A stretch of 64,000 bases of DNA from Rhodothermus marinus DSM 4252 (lineage in GTDB: Bacteria; Bacteroidota; Rhodothermia; Rhodothermales; Rhodothermaceae). The stretch lies in assembly GCF_000024845.1 (NCBI RefSeq), contig NC_013501.1, positions 1,368,001 through 1,432,000 of the forward strand. Direction: 5' to 3'. Position 1 is the first letter of the stretch; the number at the start of each line of letters is the position of its first letter. The notes under the pieces were generated by a model that saw nothing but the letters and a program-made list of their open reading frames with translations, was not told the DNA's origin and ran no database searches. Position numbers and translations under genes: made by a program. This document shows positions 34,750-44,665 of this stretch, piece by piece.

Positions 34750-36063
34750 ATGCAGCTGTCGCGGAGTCGGGCGCTTTTCGAGCGGGCCCAACGGGTAATC
34801 CCGGGCGGTGTCAATTCGCCGGTCCGTGCCTTCGGTAGCGTGGGCGGCACCCCGCCGTTCATCGCACAGGCACAGGGCGCCTACATCGAAGACGTCGACG
34901 GCAACCGCTACATCGACTACGTCGGCTCCTGGGGGCCGATGCTCTTCGGCCACGCCGATCCCGACGTGGTGCGGGCCATTCAGGAAGCGGCTGCGCGTTC
35001 CCCTTCGTTCGGCGCGCCCACCGAGCTGGAAGTGCGCGTGGCCGAACTCATCTGTGAGCTGGTGCCGTCGATCGAAATGGTACGGCTGGTCAACTCGGGC
35101 ACCGAGGCGACCATGAGCGCCGTGCGCCTGGCCCGCGCCTACACGGGGCGTCCCAAGATCATCAAGTTCGAAGGGCATTACCACGGGCACGCCGACTTTT
35201 TCCTGATCGCGGCCGGAAGCGGAGCGCTCACCTACGGCCAGCCCAACTCGCCGGGCGTGACGCCGGGCACGGCGCAGGATACGCTGCTGGCCCGCTTCAA
35301 CGATCTACAGCACGTCGAGCAACTGGTGGAAGCCAACGCCGGTGAGGTGGCCGCCATCATTCTGGAGCCGGTGGCCGGCAACATGGGCTGCGTGCCGCCG
35401 GAGCCAGGCTTCCTGGAAGGACTGCGGGCGCTCTGCGACCGACACGGCATCCTGCTCATCTTCGACGAGGTGATGACGGGCTTCCGGGTGGCACGAGGCG
35501 GGGCACAGGAACGCTACGGTGTGCTGCCCGATCTGACCACCCTCGGCAAGGTGATCGGCGGCGGGCTCCCGGTGGGGGCCTACGGCGGACGGCGCGAGAT
35601 CATGGAGTACGTCGCGCCGAAGGGACCCGTCTATCAGGCCGGCACGCTGTCGGGCAACCCGCTGGCCATGGCGGCCGGCTATGCCGTGCTCCGGAAGATC
35701 GCCGACACGCCGGATCTGTATGAGCGGCTGGAACGCTTTGGCGCTGCGCTGGAGGAGGGCGTCCGCGAAAACCTGAAAGGGCTGGGGCTGGATCTGTACT
35801 TCACGCGCGTGGGCGCCATGGCCACGCTGTTCTTCACGTCGGAGCGCGTCGTGGATTACGAAACGGCCCGCCGCTGCGACACCCGGCGCTTCGCCCGCTA
35901 TTTCCACGCCATGCTGGAAGAGGGCATCTACCTGCCGCCGTCTCAGTTCGAGGCGTTTTTCTTTTCGACGGCCCACGGCGAGCGCGAGCTGGAACAGACG
36001 CTCAGCGCCCAGCGCCGGGCGCTTGCGCGCGTTTTCGCCGACGACGGCGACGACGCGGCGTAG
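34750..36063 (+). CDS. hemL: Glutamate-1-semialdehyde 2,1-aminomutase
   Basis: The 437-residue protein shows the HemL sequence from [21 protein letters not shown] through [13 protein letters not shown], the PLP-region [16 protein letters not shown] and the PLP lysine in [18 protein letters not shown]. It makes 5-aminolevulinate in the C5 pathway. It forms an operon with hemH, so the cluster pairs the first committed and the last steps of haem synthesis. The 3' end overlaps the convergent rnr gene by 62 bp. Confidence 0.96.
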   Translation: MQLSRSRALFERAQRVIPGGVNSPVRAFGSVGGTPPFIAQAQGAYIEDVDGNRYIDYVGSWGPMLFGHADPDVVRAIQEAAARSPSFGAPTELEVRVAELICELVPSIEMVRLVNSGTEATMSAVRLARAYTGRPKIIKFEGHYHGHADFFLIAAGSGALTYGQPNSPGVTPGTAQDTLLARFNDLQHVEQLVEANAGEVAAIILEPVAGNMGCVPPEPGFLEGLRALCDRHGILLIFDEVMTGFRVARGGAQERYGVLPDLTTLGKVIGGGLPVGAYGGRREIMEYVAPKGPVYQAGTLSGNPLAMAAGYAVLRKIADTPDLYERLERFGAALEEGVRENLKGLGLDLYFTRVGAMATLFFTSERVVDYETARRCDTRRFARYFHAMLEEGIYLPPSQFEAFFFSTAHGERELEQTLSAQRRALARVFADDGDDAA

Positions 36064-38302
36064 GCGCTTCGCCGTCGGTTGCAGGCTCCACAAAGCGCAG
36101 ATCGATCTGACGCGTGGCCGGATCGGCCCGCACGACCACCACCTCGACCACGTCGCCCGGCCGGTACCGTTTGCCGGAGTACATGCCGCGCAGCGTGTAA
36201 CGCCGCTCGTCGTACTCGTAGTAGTCGTCGCCCATGTCGCGCACGTGCACCAGGCCCTCGACGAGCACGTCTTCGAGTTCGACGAACACGCCGAAGTTCG
36301 TCACGCTGCTGACCACGCCCCGGAAGCGCTCGCCCACGTGCTGCTGCATGTACTGCACCTGCTTGAAGCGGACCGAGTCGCGCTCGGCCTCTTCGGCGGC
36401 CCGCTCACGCTCGGAGCAGTGCCGGCAACGGGCCTCCAGCTCGTCGGCGTCGACGACCGGGGCTTTTTCCGCCTTCTTCAGGTATTGCTTGAGCAGGCGA
36501 TGCACCATCAGGTCCGGATAGCGCCGGATGGGGCTGGTGAAGTGCGTGTAGAAATCGAACGCCAGCCCGTAATGGCCGATGTTCTGCGTCGAGTAGCGGG
36601 CTTTGGCCATGGCCCGCAGGGCCGCTTCCTCGATGACCGGCTCTTCGGGCGTGCCCTTCACGTGCTGGAGCAGCTCGTTGAGCGCTTTCGAGGAGACGGT
36701 GCCGTCTTCGGTCAGCTCCAGATGATAGCCGAAGACGCGCACGTACTGCGCCAGCTGGCGGATTTTCTCGGCGTCGGGCCGGTCGTGAATGCGGTAGACG
36801 AAAGGCGGTGCTTCGGTCCGTTTGCCGATCGTTTCGGCCACCAGCCGATTGGCCAGCAGCATGAATTCCTCGATGAGCTGATGGGCCGCCAGCCGCTCTT
36901 TGCGGTAGATACGGATCGGGTTGCCGGCCTCGTCCAGTTCAACTTTTACTTCAGGTAGATCGAAGTCGATGGCCCCGGCTTCCATGCGGGCTTTGCGGAG
37001 CTTCTGGGCCAGTTCGTGGGCCAGGCGTACCGGCTCGGCCAGCGGATGATCGGCGCCGTCGATGATGGCCTGGGCTTCCTCGTAGGTGAAACGCTGGCGC
37101 GAGTGGATGACGGTCTCACGGATCTGATAGCGCACGACCCGGGCCGAGGGCGTCAACTCCATGAGCACCGAATAGGTCAGCTTGTCCTCCCCCGGCCGCA
37201 GCGAGCAGACCTGGTTGGAGAGTTTTTCGGGAAGCATGGGGATTACGCGATCCACGAGATAGACGCTCGTGCCGCGCTGGTAGGCTTCTTCGTCGAGGGC
37301 GGAGCCGGGTCGCACGTAGTAGCTGACGTCTGCGATATGGACGCCGACTTCGATGTGGCCGTTGGGCAGGCGCCGCAGGTGCAGCGCGTCGTCGAAGTCC
37401 TTGGCGTCGGAGGGGTCGATCGTAAAGACCGCGCGGTCGCGCAGGTCCAGCCGGCGACGGTATTCGCGCTCGGGAATGGTGTCGGGGATGCGCTCGGCTT
37501 CTTTGAGCGCGGCCTCGGGGAAGCCGGTGCGCACGTCCTTGCTGAGCGCCAGCGCCAGCACCTGAACGCGCGGATCGCTGGCCGGACCGAGCACTTCGAG
37601 CACGCGCCCTTCGGGCGAGGCTTTGGGATCGTCGAAGCGGTCGATGGAGACCACCACCTTGTCGCCGGCGCGGGCGCCGTTGAAGGCCTCGCGGGGCACG
37701 TAGATGTCGCGCGTCAGGCGCGGATCGTCGGGCACCACGAAGGCATAGGCGCCGCGCGGGTAGAACGTCCCGACGGCCTGCTTCCGGCGGCGTTCCAGGA
37801 CTTTGAGCACCTCGCCCTCCCGGCGGCGGTCGCCACGGGCCGGGGCGGCCAGGCCCACCAGCACGCGGTCGCCGTCGAGCGCCGTGCCCATGTGCGCTTC
37901 GCTGATGTAGATGTCTTCGTCTTCCTGGCCTTCGATCTCCACAAAGCCGTAGCCCTGCGGATGCACGCGCAGGATGCCCTCCACGCGATAGGGCCGGCGC
38001 TCGTAGGTGTAGCGGCCTCCCTTGACGCGGGCGACCAGGTGCTGATGCTCCAGCTCTGAAAGGACCTCCCAGAAGCGCTGATAGGCCTCGTAATCGCGGA
38101 GATCTAAAAGCTTGGCCAGTTCTTTCGGCCGAAACGCCTTATGCGCATTGTTGCGCAAAAGCGAGAGGATTGCCCGCCGGATCTGCGGACGAGTGGGCAG
38201 GCGTTTCTTTCGGGCCGTTTTTGTTTTCTTCTGCGTGGATTTCTTACGGCGTGCCAAGGATGCTCGCAGGGGTCGGTTTTCAGGATTAGCGATGCTGTTC
38301 AA
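36002..38302 (-). CDS. rnr: Ribonuclease R (3'-5' exoribonuclease)
   Basis: The 766-residue protein has the RNase R layout: a basic N-terminus and winged-helix-like region (about 40-100), two cold-shock domains, the RNB catalytic domain with the metal-binding acidic run [19 protein letters not shown] (about 295-313) and [18 protein letters not shown], and an S1 domain near the C-terminus ([19 protein letters not shown]). The C-terminal tail is Arg-rich ([13 protein letters not shown]). I use TTG 38302 as start, which overlaps the end of tamB by 17 bp; a second TTG at 38254 is possible, and no ATG is available. The gene degrades structured RNA. Confidence 0.93.
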   Translation of the reverse strand: MNSIANPENRPLRASLARRKKSTQKKTKTARKKRLPTRPQIRRAILSLLRNNAHKAFRPKELAKLLDLRDYEAYQRFWEVLSELEHQHLVARVKGGRYTYERRPYRVEGILRVHPQGYGFVEIEGQEDEDIYISEAHMGTALDGDRVLVGLAAPARGDRRREGEVLKVLERRRKQAVGTFYPRGAYAFVVPDDPRLTRDIYVPREAFNGARAGDKVVVSIDRFDDPKASPEGRVLEVLGPASDPRVQVLALALSKDVRTGFPEAALKEAERIPDTIPEREYRRRLDLRDRAVFTIDPSDAKDFDDALHLRRLPNGHIEVGVHIADVSYYVRPGSALDEEAYQRGTSVYLVDRVIPMLPEKLSNQVCSLRPGEDKLTYSVLMELTPSARVVRYQIRETVIHSRQRFTYEEAQAIIDGADHPLAEPVRLAHELAQKLRKARMEAGAIDFDLPEVKVELDEAGNPIRIYRKERLAAHQLIEEFMLLANRLVAETIGKRTEAPPFVYRIHDRPDAEKIRQLAQYVRVFGYHLELTEDGTVSSKALNELLQHVKGTPEEPVIEEAALRAMAKARYSTQNIGHYGLAFDFYTHFTSPIRRYPDLMVHRLLKQYLKKAEKAPVVDADELEARCRHCSERERAAEEAERDSVRFKQVQYMQQHVGERFRGVVSSVTNFGVFVELEDVLVEGLVHVRDMGDDYYEYDERRYTLRGMYSGKRYRPGDVVEVVVVRADPATRQIDLRFVEPATDGEAPTPRRRRRRRKRAQAPGAGR

Positions 38303-41300
38303 CGTTGGCCTGCTCCGAGTTGTTGCCGGCCCGGGTCAGCGGCGGCGTTTCCCGGGGCGTGCGATCCGGAATCAGCCAGCCAAAGAGGCGATCCAGCAGC
38401 CGCCGCCAGGTGGGGAAGTCGGTCTGATAGGAGAGACCGGCGCCGGTGACGCTGGTCAGCGTGTAGTCGTTAAGCACGTCGTCCTCGCGCCGGTAGAAGA
38501 CCTGCACGGAAACGCTGGGAGTCAGCCGCACCTCGACGACGAACTCGCCCAGCAGGTTCTGCTGGCCCTCGGCGGCACTTTCGCCGCGATAGACGCCCTG
38601 GCCCCGGATGATCAGGCGCTCGTTCAGCAGCCGAAGGGCGATGCCGTAGGTAACGTCCAGGCGCTGGGTTCCCTCGCCCTGCACGCCCAGCAGCAGGTCC
38701 ACGTTGGGCAACACCTGGCTCAGGTAGCGGTTGAGCTGGCTGGCGATGAGTTGCGAGAGGCTGTTGAAGGCGAGCTGGTTGCCCGACGAGGTGAGCGTTT
38801 CGGGGTCGGTGCGTTCGGTGGTGAGCAGGAAAGAGTTGGTGAGCAGCACGCTCGTGGCGTACTCGGCGGCCCGTTCGGGCTGGTTGAGCAGCGCTTCGAG
38901 CCCTTCGTAGCCGGCCAGCGGCTCGTTGATGGAGCGGTCGATGGCCAGACGCAGGCTGACCTGTGGGGCCTCGACGCGACCGGTAATGTGCATCTGCACG
39001 ACAAGTGGAATCAGGCCGGTGCCCTGACCCAGCGTGCCCGGAAGGCCGGCCCGTGAGGCCCGCGTGCGATAGGCCGCCTGCAGGTCGAGCCGGGCATTGA
39101 TGGGATCGCCGTCCCAGGTGATCGTGCCTCCTTCGATCAGAAACCGCCGGACGAAAATCTCGCCGGCCGTAAACAGATAGTCGCCTTCCGTCACGTTCAG
39201 TTGCCCGAAGGCCTGAAAGACGCCTTCCTGGCGGATGATCTGCAGGCGGCCGCTCCCGCGCGCGTTGATCACGTCGCCCAGCAGCGGGTCGATGACCAGC
39301 CGGACCGTTGTACCCTGCGGTGCCAGCAGGTTCAGGTCCAGGTCCAGCCCGTCCAGGAAGGCGCGCTCACCCGGAGGGCGCCGGGCCAGCAGGTTGGGGC
39401 GACGCGTCGGCCGCTCCGGGATGCGCCCGGTCGAGTCGGCAAAGATGATGAACGCTTCGTCCGCTTCGGTGCCGCTTTCGGCCAGGGGAATGTAGATTTC
39501 GCTTTCCGGCAGCACTTCGGCATCGGCCGTCTGCAGCAGCGCTCCGTAGAGCGGGCCGCCGAGCGACAGCGTTCCCCGTCCCCAGATTTTGCCGTAAAAC
39601 GGCAGGTCGCGGCTGTAGGTGACGTTCATGACCTGCAGTCCGTCCAGACGGGCGGTCAGGTCGAAGGAAAAGAAGCGGTATTCGTTGAAGAAGATGCGGC
39701 CGTCGACGCGGGCTTGGCCGCCGGTCGGATCCTGCAGGCGGACGGCTTCCAGCAGAAAACCTGCTTCGTCCACCGACACCGGTCCTTCGATCCGGTAGTG
39801 CAGGTTGAATCGGGGAATGTCGAAGGCGCCGGCATGGAGTTGCATGGCCGCGTTGAAGATCGGGCGCCGGAACGTGCCCGTGATGCGGCCGCGTCCGGCA
39901 AAGTAACCCTGCACGTTGGCAATCAGGTCGGGGAAGATGTAGGTGAAGAAGAACGCGTCGGCATGGGTGGTCTCCAGGCGCAGGTCGAGCTGGCCGGCGT
40001 CGTCGGACGAAGGAAGCCGGACCGTGCCGAACAGGTGCAGCCGATTGGCGGCGTCGATGGTGGTATCCGGGTCGAGGCGCGCATCCAGCGCGATCTGCGG
40101 AGACCCCGGCACGTAATGGCTGACCAGGCGCAACGTCCCCAGCGGATGCCGGTCGTAGTGCAGTCGATCGACGTGCAGGAACCCGGCCAGCTGCGGGGTT
40201 CCGAAAGCGCCGACCAGACTGAGCCGGCCTTCCAGCTGGCCGCTGAGCCTGCGGGCGCGTCCCAGCGCCCGGGTGAGTTCCTCCAGGGCAATGCTACGTA
40301 GTGTTACGTAAGCCGTATCGGTCACCTGGGCGGAGAGCATACCCTTCAGTTCGATTTCGCCGGCGACCGTGTCGGCAGCGGGCCGATTGCGCAGGAGCAG
40401 CGAATGGAGTACGGCGGCATCGGCATAGAGGTCGATCCGGGCCGGCTGCGTCAGCTGCCAGCGATAGTCCCGGACCTGCCAGTAGAATTCCTGCAGCGTC
40501 AGGCGATTGAAGCGATCCAGCAGGTCCAGCGTGGCGGTCAGCCGCAGCGTCTCGCCGGTCGTATCGGGCTGGCTGCTCAGGCTGAGCTGGGCCCCTTCCG
40601 GAAGAAAGTAGCCCACCAGACGGATCTGTCGGAGCTGCTGCAGCCGGGCGCTCTGCCATTCGAACAGGCCCACCAGCGAGCGGTCGATCAGGCGCCCGGT
40701 GGCCAGTTGCAGCCGGCCGTGTACGTCTTCCTGTTGCAGCGCGCCCACCCGGAGCGAGTCGGCCTGCCATTCCAGCGCAAGCTGAAGCGTGTCGGCTCCG
40801 GCCCGTGTCCAGAGCGTAACCGTCAGGTCGGTCCGAATCGACGGAAGTCCGGCCAGCGGCTGCAGCCAGTCGAGCCGGCGCACCTGCAGGCGACCCTGAA
40901 GGACTGCAAGCTGTGGACGCAGAGCCGGCAGGGGGCGTTCGAAGGAGCGCGGCGGCCGGTAGAAGGGTTTTTCGGTCTGGCGATGGATCGCTGCGGCGAA
41001 CGCCTGTTGCCAGTAGCGCACGAGCGGTACAAGCCGGTCGGGGGGCAGGTGGCCGTGCAGCTCCGCTTCGAGCAGATCCCCCGTGATCCGGAGCCGATGC
41101 TGCAACGAATCGGTCGGCGTCAGGGTCAGGCGCGCCGAAGCAGGGGTAAGTTGCCAGGAATGATCGGCGCGTCGCGCGTAGGAGGAGTCGAGTCGCAGGT
41201 GGGCGGTGGCCGTCAGCTCGGGCCAGGTTGCCCCGGCACCTTCCAGCGAAAAGGTGGCGTCGATGCGGGTCTGGAGCGTGTCGGGCTGAAGGTAAGGCCC

Positions 41301-42860
41301 CAGATCGAAGCGGCGGGCCACGGCGCGCAGCCAGAAGCGGGCGCTGTCGGGATCGGACCGGTAGAAAGCGGTGGCTGTCAGGTTACCGTCCTGCTGAGGA
41401 AGCGAGAACGTGGCCCAGAAGCGAGGCCCGCTTCGCTGGAGGGTGAAAAGCAGCGAGTCGCCCGTGCCGCCGAATGGCCGGGGATCCAGGCGAAGATGCA
41501 GGTCGAACTGGCGGGGGCCCTGACCGTGCACTTCGGCGAGGCCGCTGAGCGAGATGGACGACGGACTACCTTGCCACAACCGGGCAGGTTGCACGTTGCG
41601 CAGTTGCAGGTGGGCCTCGTAGGCCGGTGCGTCTCCGGAAGCCTTTCGTACGAGCCGAAACGGCCCTTCCAGCGTGCCGGGCAGGCCGCGCAGACGCACG
41701 CTTCCTTCCAACCGGCGAAGCGTCGGGCCTGAAGTCAGGCGCATCAGGCCGCGTGCTTCCGCCCGAAGCGTCAGCGGGGTGGAAGTCTGCAGGGAGGTTG
41801 GAAGCGGAAGCGACGGCCAGAGTCGGGCCAGTCCGGCCGTTTGCAGGCCGGTGCCGGTCGCAAGCAGATCGAAATCCAGCGAGTCGGGCAGCCCCAGCAG
41901 CGTGCCTTCCAGGTGCAGGCGTCCGGCGGCGGCGGCCAGGTCCAGCTGCTCCAGCACCAGCCCGTTGACCGTGCCATGCACCCGCCCGGCAATTGTGACG
42001 GGCTGGTGCAACGGGAGGCCGGGTAGCAGGCGGCGGAGTTCGGCAAAGTCGAGCGTGCCGGTTTCCAGCTCAAGCTGCAGGGCCGATTCGGCAAACGGCG
42101 TGCGTGGAATGAACTGGCCGCTGAGCGCCAGCAGGGTGTTGCCCAGCGCCAGTTCCAGCCGGGGCAGATGCCACCGGCCCTCCTGGTAGAAGAGCTGGCC
42201 GGATAGATGGCGCAGGCGCTGGTCGGGATGGGAAAGATGCGCGTCGAGCCGGAGCAGATCGAGCAGCAGCCGGTCCGGATGGTATTCCAGCGTGGCCTGC
42301 AGCGTCAGACTATCCAGGCGGGTCTGCGTGAAGTCGAAGAGTTGCCCCCGGCGTACCGGCTCGGGCGGCGGGCCCGTTCGGTCTGTCTCGATGGATCCAT
42401 TATGCAGATGAAGGTCGGCAATGACCAGCCCCCAGCGGGTCTCGGAAGGCGCAGCGCTCGTGTCGCGCCATTGCGCAAAATTCCATCGGCCGTTCTCGTA
42501 GTGCAGGAAAAGTCGGGGATGGAACAGCTCCACGCGCCGGAAGGCCAGCGTATGGCTGAGGAGCATTCTCCAGGAAGGGCGCAGCGCTACCGAATCGACG
42601 TCCAGCAGCAACCGGCCATCCGGCGTGTAGAGTCGAACGCGCGTAGCGTACAGGCCGCGCACCAGGTCGCCGTCCAGGCGCTCGATCCGAAGCTGGCCGC
42701 CCAGATGCGCCTGAAAGGCCGCTTCCAGTTGGGCGCGCACGAAGTCGCGTCCGGCGCGCGTGCGCGTCAGTGCTACAAAGAGCACCAGGCCGACGGCCAG
42801 CACACCGGCCGCCAGTATTAGCAATCGGCGGGCAATATGTCCGAGCGCACGTACGGGCAA
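38286..42860 (-). CDS. tamB: TamB-family translocation and assembly module / AsmA-like protein
   Basis: The 1524-residue protein has one N-terminal membrane helix (LLILAAGVLAVGLVLFVAL), an RTRAGRDFVRAQLEAAF junction, then a very long repetitive beta-rich region with few charged clusters, and at its end the conserved TamB C-terminal domain (VNARGSGRLQIIRQEGVFQA, GQLNVTEGDYLFTAGE, LPNVDLLLGVQGEGTQRLDV and LIIRGQGVYRG). Proteins of this type form long hydrophobic grooves bridging inner and outer membranes, for phospholipid transport or barrel assembly. No TamA partner gene is adjacent. It sits between aroB and rnr in one leftward group. Confidence 0.92.
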   Translation of the reverse strand: MPVRALGHIARRLLILAAGVLAVGLVLFVALTRTRAGRDFVRAQLEAAFQAHLGGQLRIERLDGDLVRGLYATRVRLYTPDGRLLLDVDSVALRPSWRMLLSHTLAFRRVELFHPRLFLHYENGRWNFAQWRDTSAAPSETRWGLVIADLHLHNGSIETDRTGPPPEPVRRGQLFDFTQTRLDSLTLQATLEYHPDRLLLDLLRLDAHLSHPDQRLRHLSGQLFYQEGRWHLPRLELALGNTLLALSGQFIPRTPFAESALQLELETGTLDFAELRRLLPGLPLHQPVTIAGRVHGTVNGLVLEQLDLAAAAGRLHLEGTLLGLPDSLDFDLLATGTGLQTAGLARLWPSLPLPTSLQTSTPLTLRAEARGLMRLTSGPTLRRLEGSVRLRGLPGTLEGPFRLVRKASGDAPAYEAHLQLRNVQPARLWQGSPSSISLSGLAEVHGQGPRQFDLHLRLDPRPFGGTGDSLLFTLQRSGPRFWATFSLPQQDGNLTATAFYRSDPDSARFWLRAVARRFDLGPYLQPDTLQTRIDATFSLEGAGATWPELTATAHLRLDSSYARRADHSWQLTPASARLTLTPTDSLQHRLRITGDLLEAELHGHLPPDRLVPLVRYWQQAFAAAIHRQTEKPFYRPPRSFERPLPALRPQLAVLQGRLQVRRLDWLQPLAGLPSIRTDLTVTLWTRAGADTLQLALEWQADSLRVGALQQEDVHGRLQLATGRLIDRSLVGLFEWQSARLQQLRQIRLVGYFLPEGAQLSLSSQPDTTGETLRLTATLDLLDRFNRLTLQEFYWQVRDYRWQLTQPARIDLYADAAVLHSLLLRNRPAADTVAGEIELKGMLSAQVTDTAYVTLRSIALEELTRALGRARRLSGQLEGRLSLVGAFGTPQLAGFLHVDRLHYDRHPLGTLRLVSHYVPGSPQIALDARLDPDTTIDAANRLHLFGTVRLPSSDDAGQLDLRLETTHADAFFFTYIFPDLIANVQGYFAGRGRITGTFRRPIFNAAMQLHAGAFDIPRFNLHYRIEGPVSVDEAGFLLEAVRLQDPTGGQARVDGRIFFNEYRFFSFDLTARLDGLQVMNVTYSRDLPFYGKIWGRGTLSLGGPLYGALLQTADAEVLPESEIYIPLAESGTEADEAFIIFADSTGRIPERPTRRPNLLARRPPGERAFLDGLDLDLNLLAPQGTTVRLVIDPLLGDVINARGSGRLQIIRQEGVFQAFGQLNVTEGDYLFTAGEIFVRRFLIEGGTITWDGDPINARLDLQAAYRTRASRAGLPGTLGQGTGLIPLVVQMHITGRVEAPQVSLRLAIDRSINEPLAGYEGLEALLNQPERAAEYATSVLLTNSFLLTTERTDPETLTSSGNQLAFNSLSQLIASQLNRYLSQVLPNVDLLLGVQGEGTQRLDVTYGIALRLLNERLIIRGQGVYRGESAAEGQQNLLGEFVVEVRLTPSVSVQVFYRREDDVLNDYTLTSVTGAGLSYQTDFPTWRRLLDRLFGWLIPDRTPRETPPLTRAGNNSEQANVEQHR

Positions 42861-42875
42861 GGTGGGGCGGTGGCT

Positions 42876-43976
42876 TCAGGAAGTTACAGTCGCCCGGTGG
42901 CTTTCGAGCACGAACTGCCAGGCGTCCCGCAATTCGGCTTCGGTTACATCGTCGGCCACGTAGGCTTCGCCTACGCGGCGCAGCAACACGAAGCGCAGGC
43001 GCCCGGCCAGGGCTTTTTTGTCCACCTGCATGGCCTCGCGCAGCGCCTCGAAATCGAGCGTGTCGGGCGATCCGGGCACCGGCAGGCGTTGCAGTAGCGT
43101 GCGGATGCGGTCAACGGGCAGGTCCGGGTGTCTCCGGTGCGAGAGCCAGAGGGCGGCCAGCATGCCCAGCGCCACGGCCTCACCATGCGTGAAGTGTCCG
43201 TAGCCGGCCACGCGCTCGATGGCATGGCCGAACGTGTGCCCGAAGTTCAGAATCGCCCGCAGTCCGGCCTCGCGTTCGTCCTGCATGACAACCCGGATTT
43301 TGACGGCGACCGCCTGACTGATCAGCTCCGGCAGTAGTGCCGCGTCGCGTTGCATTACGTCCGCCCAGCGCTCCTCCAGCAGCGCAAACAGCGCCGGATC
43401 GCCGATCAGCGCATGCTTGACCACTTCGGCCAGACCGCTGGTCCACTCGCGTACGGGCAGCGTCTGCAGCAGCGACGGATCGGCAAATACGAGTACCGGC
43501 TGGTGGAAGGCGCCGATCAGATTCTTTCCGCGCGCGTGGTTGATGCCGGTCTTGCCGCCGATGGCGCTGTCGACCTGAGCGATCAACGTGGTGGGTACCT
43601 GCACGAGCGGTAACCCGCGCAGCAGCGTGGCCGCAGCGAAGCCCGCCAGATCGCCGATCACTCCGCCGCCGAAGGCCAGCACGGGCGTTCTTCGGTCGAT
43701 GCCCCAGCGCAGCGCCTCGTCATAGATACGCTCCAGGTAAGGCAGTGCCTTGGTGGGCTCGCCCGGAGGGAGGACCAGCACGCGGGGCGTCCAGCCCGCC
43801 GCCTCCAGCGCCGCCCGGAGCGGCTCCAGGTGCAGGCGGGCTATGTTTTCGTCGGTCACCAGCAACAGGCGACCGTGGCGCAGTCCGACGCGCTCGAGCC
43901 ACGCCGGAAGCGCCGCCAGCGATTCGATCACGACCGGATAGCGCCGGTCGCCCGGAAGCTCTACGTAATGGACCAC
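42876..43976 (-). CDS. aroB: 3-Dehydroquinate synthase
   Basis: The 366-residue protein carries the NAD-binding VLAFGGGVIGDLAGFAAATLLRG, QVPTTLIAQVDSAIGGKTGIN, the metal-ligand Glu in LAEVVKHALI and the His ligands in NFGHTFGHAIE and HGEAVALGML. It converts DAHP to 3-dehydroquinate in the shikimate pathway. I choose GTG 43976: an open frame continues up to an apparent start at 44084, but that stretch would overlap the divergent methylase gene and has no family match. The start remains the weak point of this call. It is followed after 15 bp by tamB. Confidence 0.94.
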   Translation of the reverse strand: MVHYVELPGDRRYPVVIESLAALPAWLERVGLRHGRLLLVTDENIARLHLEPLRAALEAAGWTPRVLVLPPGEPTKALPYLERIYDEALRWGIDRRTPVLAFGGGVIGDLAGFAAATLLRGLPLVQVPTTLIAQVDSAIGGKTGINHARGKNLIGAFHQPVLVFADPSLLQTLPVREWTSGLAEVVKHALIGDPALFALLEERWADVMQRDAALLPELISQAVAVKIRVVMQDEREAGLRAILNFGHTFGHAIERVAGYGHFTHGEAVALGMLAALWLSHRRHPDLPVDRIRTLLQRLPVPGSPDTLDFEALREAMQVDKKALAGRLRFVLLRRVGEAYVADDVTEAELRDAWQFVLESHRATVTS

Positions 43977-44056
43977 GACGACGGTTTGCGGGTTATCCAG
44001 TGCGTTCCGTTTAGAAAACCCAAAAGCGGGGCGGCTGGTCCCGCAATTTAGCGTAA

Positions 44057-44665
44057 ATGCAGGGCAGTTCGACAGATCGGCCATTTTTTCTTGAAGGGAC
44101 GGTGCTGGCGCACCGGATCGTGGCTTCCGTCCTGCAGCCAGGCGAGATGGCCGTCGATGCCACCGTGGGAAACGGACACGACACGCTGTTTCTGGCCCGG
44201 CAGGTGGGGCCGCAGGGGCACGTGTACGGCTTCGACGTGCAGGAAGAAGCGCTGGCGCGGACGCGCCGGCGTCTGGAGGAGGCCGGGCTGCATGAACGCG
44301 TGACGCTGCTACGGATGGGGCACGAGCACATGGCCAAAGCGGTGCCTGTGGCGTGGCACGGACGCATCGGGGCGGTCATGTTCAACCTGGGCTATCTGCC
44401 GGGCGGAAGCGACCGCTCCTGTATCACCCGGCCGCAGACCACCGTGCCTGCCCTCGAAGCGGCACTTCGTCTGCTTCGCCCCGGCGGCGTGCTGACCGTG
44501 GTGGCCTATCGGGGACACCCGGGCGGGGCCGAAGAGGCCGAAGCGGTGCGGCGATGGGCCGAAACGCTCGACCCCGACCGCTTCGTGGCCGCCCGTTACG
44601 CCTTCTGCAACCGCCACCGACCAGCGCCGGAATTGTTCGTGGTCGTCCGGGGAGTTGCGGGCTAA
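44057..44665 (+). CDS. Class I SAM-dependent rRNA methylase-like protein (YtqB family)
   Basis: The 202-residue protein has the SAM-binding motif VDATVGNGHDTLFLARQVG, the acidic motif II in VYGFDVQEEAL, and VMFNLGYLPGGSDRS, which marks the putative rRNA methylase family that includes YtqB. The target is not well established for this family. The gene starts 80 bp from aroB on the other strand and overlaps the convergent sorting-domain gene by 4 bp at its end. Confidence 0.86.
   Translation: MQGSSTDRPFFLEGTVLAHRIVASVLQPGEMAVDATVGNGHDTLFLARQVGPQGHVYGFDVQEEALARTRRRLEEAGLHERVTLLRMGHEHMAKAVPVAWHGRIGAVMFNLGYLPGGSDRSCITRPQTTVPALEAALRLLRPGGVLTVVAYRGHPGGAEEAEAVRRWAETLDPDRFVAARYAFCNRHRPAPELFVVVRGVAG

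Noticed and set aside
43977-44084. N-terminal extension of AroB
   Set aside because: The stretch overlaps the divergent methylase start and has no family similarity; the conserved part begins after GTG 43976.
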